Shown: positions 58,301 through 64,000 of the stretch, in pieces
Layout of the letters: each line of letters starts with the position of its first letter
Numbering within the stretch: position 1 is the first letter of the stretch
NCBI RefSeq assembly: GCF_013368755.1
Contig: NC_049564.1
Location: forward strand, 3,356,001 to 3,420,000
Direction of reading: 5' to 3'
DNA: 64,000 nt
DNA from: Talaromyces rugulosus
Lineage: Eukaryota > Ascomycota > Eurotiomycetes > Eurotiales > Trichocomaceae
The notes under the pieces: generated by a model
The model's database searches: none
Seen by the model: only the letters and a program-made list of their open reading frames with translations
Told to the model about the DNA's origin: nothing
Translations under genes and position numbers: made by a program

Positions 58301-59030
58301 TATTAACTTTATAATAAATAACTAGTTAAAATATCTACTAATTATTAACTTTATAGCTATATTATTATTATAAAAATCTATAAAGATATCTTTATTTAAA
58401 ATAAAAAAAAATTATATTTTTTAAATATTATTTAATTAGATACTATTAATACTATTTAAAAGCTATATACTAAATAAGAAAAAAGTCTAAGTATCGATAT
58501 AGTATTTAGAATATATATAGAACTATATCTATAATAATATTATAAAAGTATAAAACAGACAGTAATAATAATAAGTAAATAAATATAGATAGAAAATAAA
58601 CTTCAAAGTTAATAATTATATCTATATTAATAATAAAAAATAGAATATAGAATAATTAAATAGAAAGCTAGGCTATTAATTTAAAAAATTATATAAAATA
58701 TTATATAAAATAGAATATATTTTTAGATTAAATTTATTATAAAATATATAAATATATTATATCTTTTTCTTAAATAAGTTTTACTATATTATTTTAACTA
58801 AATCCTTTACTGATTAACTAGAAAAAAAATGTCTTAAGCTCTAGATTAATAGAAATTTAGAATAAAAAGTTAATAAGATTCTAGACTCTTAGATATACTA
58901 GAAGAAGCTATATTATTAAGTAAATTAGCTAGATAGAGATCTAGATTTAATATAATATCTAATAAGATATTTTTTAGACATTTACTAGCATTAAAATTAT
59001 TCTATAATATTAATCTTAAAAAACCAGATC
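55370..59030 (+). pseudogene. Gypsy-1 pol (protease, RT, RNase H, integrase, chromodomain-like), RIP-inactivated
   Basis: Protease region near 55420-55460: KALVNIKANKFAF, where the active site D-G is lost. RT at about 56230-57010 with NKAKIFTKSDIR (catalytic Asp region). RNase H at about 57060-57560. Integrase at about 57640-58720, including FISKFW-type sequence. A chromodomain-like end near 58830-59010 has EKKLYYQVN-type residues and KNPDPPY-type residues (NLKKPDPPY). Stops replace Gln, Trp and Arg throughout. The order and the chromodomain suggest a chromovirus of the Ty3/Gypsy group; domain edges are by eye. Confidence 0.72.
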
Positions 59031-59155
59031 CACCGTATTGATTAGATATATAGATAAAAACTATAGAGAAGAATTAATTTATTAAAAAGTATATAAATAA
59101 TAATAGATTAACAACCAATACTTAAGAATAAATATTTTTAAAAAGAGAGAAATGA

Positions 59156-59428
59156 TATGACAGCTAAATCTAAGATTATCTCTAAAAATAGAAGCAGTCT
59201 TATAACCAGAAAAAAGGCCTTAGATAGGAAAAATATTAATCCTAATCTATAATGCTAAATCTAGGGATAGCCTTACTCTAAAGCTATAAAGGGTTAAGCT
59301 AGTTATCTAAGTATATAAGATAAAACTTTTCCACATATCCTAGTAGTTAGATTCCTTTCCTATGTTTATTGTTTTAGAGAATCACATCCCTAGATAGAAA
59401 TCAACATCTTTGGAAAAGGCACGTCACA
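59156..59428 (+). repeat. 3' LTR of complete Gypsy-1
   Basis: Starts TATGACAGCT (mutated TGTGACGGCT) and ends AAAAGGCACGTCACA. Here the inner, 5' half is mutated and the outer, 3' half from about 59290 is clean: the mirror image of the 5' LTR. Confidence 0.88.
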
Positions 59429-61220
59429 AAAAAACTAATTTATAGAATTAAGAAATCTATTCAAAATAATAATAATATCTATATTAAACTAAAAAATAAT
59501 AAAAAAAAAACTAAATTAATAAAATAATAAAAATTTAAATAATTAATATAAATTAAAATAAAGCTATTGAATTATTTTTAAATATAGATATTTATTAATA
59601 ATAAAGTTTAAAAGAATTTTATAGATTAAAATTTTATAAATAGCTATAGTATATAAGCTAATATATTAATATATAAAATAAAAGCTATAAATAAAAATAA
59701 TATATTTAAATTAATAATTATATATTAAATATAATAAATATTAAAAATTATAATTTTATTTTAGAAATAATTTAGCTATATTAAAATAAATCTTAATATT
59801 AATTTAAAAATATATATTTAAATATTAAATTAAAATTATATTATTTTATAAATTTTATTAAAAAATAAAAATAAATTATTTAATTTACTAACTAGACTCT
59901 ATAAAAATTAATAAAAACGATATTTAGTTACATATAATATAGATAAACTAAAATTTATATAAAATTAATATTATTAAATTATTATTTAGTATATAGTATT
60001 ATATAAAAAAAAATTTAAATAATAAAATGATAAAAAAGGTTTAAAAAAATAATAAAAAAATAATAAAAATATTATTTAAATATATAGAATATAATTATAT
60101 TATTAATATTAAATTAAAAATAATTTTTCTGTATAAACTAATATATAAACTTATTAAATCTAAATAAAAAATCTTAAAAATATATTTTTAAAATTTAAAA
60201 AAGAAAATAAATTAAAGTTATTAAAAAATTTAATAAAAACTTCTATTTTATTTATAGTTAGCGAAATAATAATTTTAAATTATATATTAATTATTAAAGA
60301 TTTAATATTATTATAATAAAAATTTACTATCTTTTTTTTCTAGTATTAGAAATATTAAATTAATTTTTAAAAATAAAAATCTTTATAAAACTAGATTTTA
60401 AAAATATTTATTATTAGATCTAAATTTATTAAAAAAATAAATATAGCTTTATTAATATTATTAAATATTTAAAATTTATTTTAATTTTTTTATAATTAAC
60501 TATAAAAAATTCTTTTTAATTTTTTTTTTATATTATTATATTTATAGTTATAATTATATAAAAAATTAATTAATTTTATATTTCTATATTTTAAAATAGC
60601 TTTTTTTAATTTGTTTTCATATAGATAAAATAATAATATTTTACTTTATTTTTCTTATAAAATTAGAATATTAACTAGATATATTTATTAAATTTTTTAA
60701 TTCTAGATAATATTTTATTTTAAAATTAAATACTAATAATTTTTCTATTTATTAAATTTAATATCTATTTAGTTTTTTAATAATAATAAAATTTTAATTT
60801 TAATATTTAAAAACTTTTATTATTATTAATAATTTAAATAATTATAAAATAGCTAAAATTAAAATTAATAAAAAAATATTAAATTTTTTAAAATAATAAT
60901 AATAGATTTTATTATTAAATTATTAAAGAAATAGTAAAAAAAAATGTTAATATTATATTAATTATAATTAATTTATTTATAAAATATACTATTTATTTTT
61001 TAATATAAAAATTATTATTAATAAAACAGCTTATCTAGTTATTTTTTAAAAATTTAATTAAATAGATTATATTTTTAAAATATATAGTATTAAATTAAAA
61101 TAAATTATTTATAAATAAATTTTAGTAAACTATACATTATTATTTAGATATTATTTAAAAATTATTAATAATAATATTTTTAAATAAATAAATAAACTAC
61201 ATATTAAAATATTAAAAAAA
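59429..61220 (+). mobile_element. Gypsy-3 fragment, RT to integrase, extreme A+T
   Basis: The RT is seen at about 60230-60600: NNNFKLYINY corresponds to -LR-CVDYR, and KIKIFIKLDFKNIYY to AKIFTKLDLKNAYY. An integrase stretch at about 60900-61200 reads DFIIKLLKK...IIIVNLFIKYTIYF, matching D-I-GLP...V-V-DRF-K. It differs from Gypsy-1 and Gypsy-2 in these segments, so a third family is likely. 59429-60200 holds nothing I can name. No LTR was found. Confidence 0.6.
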
Positions 61221-64000
61221 AATATAATTATCTTTTAAAAATATATTAATAATAATAGAAAATATTACTAACTTTAATATTTTTAATATAAATATTCTCA
61301 CTATTAAACTAAAAAATACTTTTAAACATATTAAAGTCTTAAAAAATAAAAAATAAACTAAACATAGTCTTAAAATTAAAAGAATTAACCTTTTTTAGAA
61401 ACTATAGAAACTCTAAATATTTTTTTAATCTAAATAATAATTTATTTTATAAATCATATTAGAAAAATTTAAAAAAAATCAAAAAAATCTTAATAGCTTT
61501 TTGTTTTTTTATAAAAGATATTATAAAATAATTTATACTCTGTATTAAAAATTAAATAAATAATATTGTTAAATAAAAAAAATCTAAAATTATTTTAAAA
61601 ATAAACTTAAATAACTATATAATATTATTAATACAAAATTAGTTATAATATATAAAATCTAAAATATCTAATAAATTAGATTTATTAAAAATATATTTTA
61701 AAATAGCTTTAAATATTTAATAATCTAAAATATAATAACTAAAGATATTAAAACTAGTTTTACTAAAAATTTAAAAAAAAATATAATCTTAACTAAAAAT
61801 ATTTTAGAATATAATAAAAATAATATTTTATATTAATCTATAATAATATAATAGATAATTAAAATAAAAAAATAACTATTAAAAAAAATATTAATTAAAT
61901 ATTTCTTAATTTAAACGTTTTTAATATAATAAAAATAAAAATATTAAAATATAACTAAACACTATTATTACTTAAAAATATATATACTATAAATATAAAA
62001 AAAATATATATATTTTATAAAATAATATAGATAAGACTTAAATAATAATAAAACTAATTAAAACTCAATAAAAAAAATTATAATAATTATGAAAAAAATA
62101 TAAATATCTAAAAATAGTATTATAATAAATAAAAATAATTAAAATAAACTATTAAATAAAAAAAAGATATTAAAGAATTATTCAAAAAAGATTTATAAAA
62201 ATTTTTCTAATTTAAAAAAAATATTTTTAATAAGATATTAAAATAAAAAAAGAAATTTTATAAAAAAAATTAATATTTATAAAATATTAATAATTCTTTA
62301 TTATATTAAAGTATTTTAAGAGATATAATAATATAAAATAATAAAAATTAAATAAATTATAAAGATCTAGATTAAAAAAAATATATAATTAAAAAACTTA
62401 AAAAAATAAATAATAAATTTAAAAAAATATTAAAAAAAAAAATAAGTATAAATAATTAAAAAAAAAAAAGTTAGTTAATATAATTATTATCTATTAAAAA
62501 CTATATACTAAGAAGAATTAATATAGATATAATAATAATATATTAAAAATTAGCTAAAATATTATAAATAAATATATAATAAATATTTTATATATAAAAA
62601 TAATAAAAGAATATAAATAACTCTTATAATTAAAAAAAATAAATTTATATAATAAAATATAAAAATATATTTAAAACTATATATATAAATATTATCTATG
62701 ATATAATAAATATATCTATATCTTAATTAGTTAAATATTATACTTTAATCTTATTTATTAATAATATTAAAAAATAAAAAACTAATAAAGATAAGTTTTT
62801 AAAATATTAAAGATATTATATACTTTTTATTTTAAATATCTATTAAACTATAACTAGTATAACTATATATATATTAAAATAAAATATCTATTTTATTATT
62901 AATTAATAAATATATAGTATAGTACTAATTAAAAAAATATATATAATTACTAATAAATAATAAAAAAACCATTTTAAAAATATATATTATTATAAAAAAA
63001 ATATTAATAATAATACTAGATAATAATTATCATAGAATACTATATAAAAACTTAATAATTCTAAAGATAATAATTAATAAGAAAAAAATAAGAATTTTAA
63101 TAAATTTAAAAATAATTAAAAATTATATCAACCAAAAATTTATAAAAATAATTAATCTATTATTTAAATAGATAAAAAAATAGATTAAAGTGATTAGAGC
63201 TAATAAAAAAATTATTATTAAAAAATATAAAAAATAAAACAGTATTAGTATTAAATTAAATAATTATTATATAGATATTATTTTTAATATAATACTATTT
63301 AATATTAAATAATTTAATTTAATTATTAATTAAAAAAAAGAAAAAATTATAATTAAAAAAAAATATTTAAAATATAATAACTGATTAAAATTATTTTCTA
63401 AATAAATAAAAAAATTAATTATAAAATAAAGTTAAAATCTAAAAAAATATATAAAAAAGTATTATAAATATATTCAATTATTTATTAAAAAAAAATTATA
63501 TTTTAATATATTTATTAAAATATAAAATAATTATTAAGTTAAAATCTAAAATATAATTTAAATAAGAAATTAAAAATAAATTTATTAATATATTTTATTT
63601 TATTGGATATTTATAAAAATTTAGTTTAATAAATTTAATATAAAACTTTTATATATTAAAAAAGAATAGAATAAAAAAAGTAATATATAACCATTAATAA
63701 TTAAATAGCTAAACTATTAATAATATAAATAAAATATTTTATTAAAAATAAAAAAAGATCTGTTATAAGATATAAAAATTATAACTATATTTAATATTAA
63801 ATAAAATTATTATAATCTATAAATAAAATAAAAATATTTTAAACATAGCTATTCTTATAGATAAAGAATTATATAAATAAATAATTATATCTATAAAATT
63901 AAAAAATCTATTTATATAATTTATATAATATATAATATATTTATTAAAAAACTATCTAAATAAATTTATAATAATATATTTTAATAATATTATAGTTTTT
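61221..64000 (+). mobile_element. Gypsy-2 copy f, gag to RT, runs off the window
   Basis: 61350-62050 parallels the gag of copy c (43900-44300), with the knuckle region YYKYKKNIYIL near 61990. 62700-63300 parallels the protease region and 63400-64000 the RT (NFYILKKNR...VIYNH near 63640). No intact frame. The left junction with Gypsy-3 is approximate. Confidence 0.7.

Larger units (their letters stand above)
53575..59428 (+). mobile_element. Gypsy-1, complete Ty3/Gypsy retrotransposon (5.85 kb), RIP-inactivated
   Basis: Two LTRs of 272 and 273 bp bound a gag-pol interior in the order gag, protease, RT, RNase H, integrase, chromodomain-like region, which is the Ty3/Gypsy order. A purine tract (AAAAAGAGAGAAATGA) precedes the 3' LTR. 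All frames contain many stops. LTR termini TGTGACG...CGTCACA are inverted repeats of each other, as usual. Confidence 0.9.

Noticed and set aside
53570..59433. A 5-bp target duplication around the complete Gypsy-1
   Set aside because: Flanks are TAAAA on the left and AAAAA on the right; in such A-rich DNA this is not evidence of a duplication.

Overview
The window looks like an AT-rich repeat island of a filamentous ascomycete (Pezizomycotina). Three things point there: a secreted fungal-type serine peptidase gene with one short canonical intron, Tad1-type LINEs and Ty3/Gypsy and Fot1/pogo elements, and pervasive C-to-T / G-to-A damage, mainly CpA to TpA, of the kind made by repeat-induced point mutation (RIP). 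Only one gene appears intact, the S33 (TAP-like) peptidase at 18898-20671. Almost everything else is transposon DNA whose reading frames are closed by TAG/TAA codons that derive from CAG, CAA or TGG.

Layout. 15-6329: full-length minus-strand LINE (copy A) with a 15-bp target-site duplication. 6330-6815: unique-looking DNA with a short tandem repeat. 6818-18153: a Fot1/pogo-type DNA transposon with 47-bp terminal inverted repeats; it is split by LINE copy C, which is itself split by full-length LINE copy B, giving a three-level nest. 18156-22410: island of non-repeat DNA with the peptidase gene. 22454-30929: minus-strand Gypsy-2 element carrying full-length LINE copy E. 30930-31222: short 3' fragment of the LINE (copy F). 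31330-31796: an LTR. 31797-36983: heavily mutated LINE copy G. 36984-64000: nested and rearranged Ty3/Gypsy DNA. This last part holds a truncated Gypsy-1 (minus), several Gypsy-2 pieces including a tandem pair sharing one LTR and a large foldback at about 49857, one complete Gypsy-1 with both LTRs (53575-59428), a fragment of a third family, and a last Gypsy-2 copy running off the end.

The LINE can be reconstructed from copies A, B and E: a 38-nt 5' leader, ORF1 of 643 codons with zinc knuckles, ORF2 of 1349 codons overlapping it by 20 nt (endonuclease, reverse transcriptase, RNase H, C-terminal zinc motif), a 3' UTR of about 270 nt with a terminal imperfect stem-loop, and a TAAA or TAA repeat tail. 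Copies range from lightly to very heavily mutated.

The most informative signals concern the history of RIP. Repeat edges are spared in nearly every element, short fragments are untouched, and some blocks are mutated on only one strand. Also notable are the nested DNA transposon with its decayed transposase, a LINE insertion accompanied by loss of about 1.6 kb of target, and a recurrent antisense frame between pol and the LTR of Gypsy-2. Family names Gypsy-1, -2 and -3 are labels used here only.
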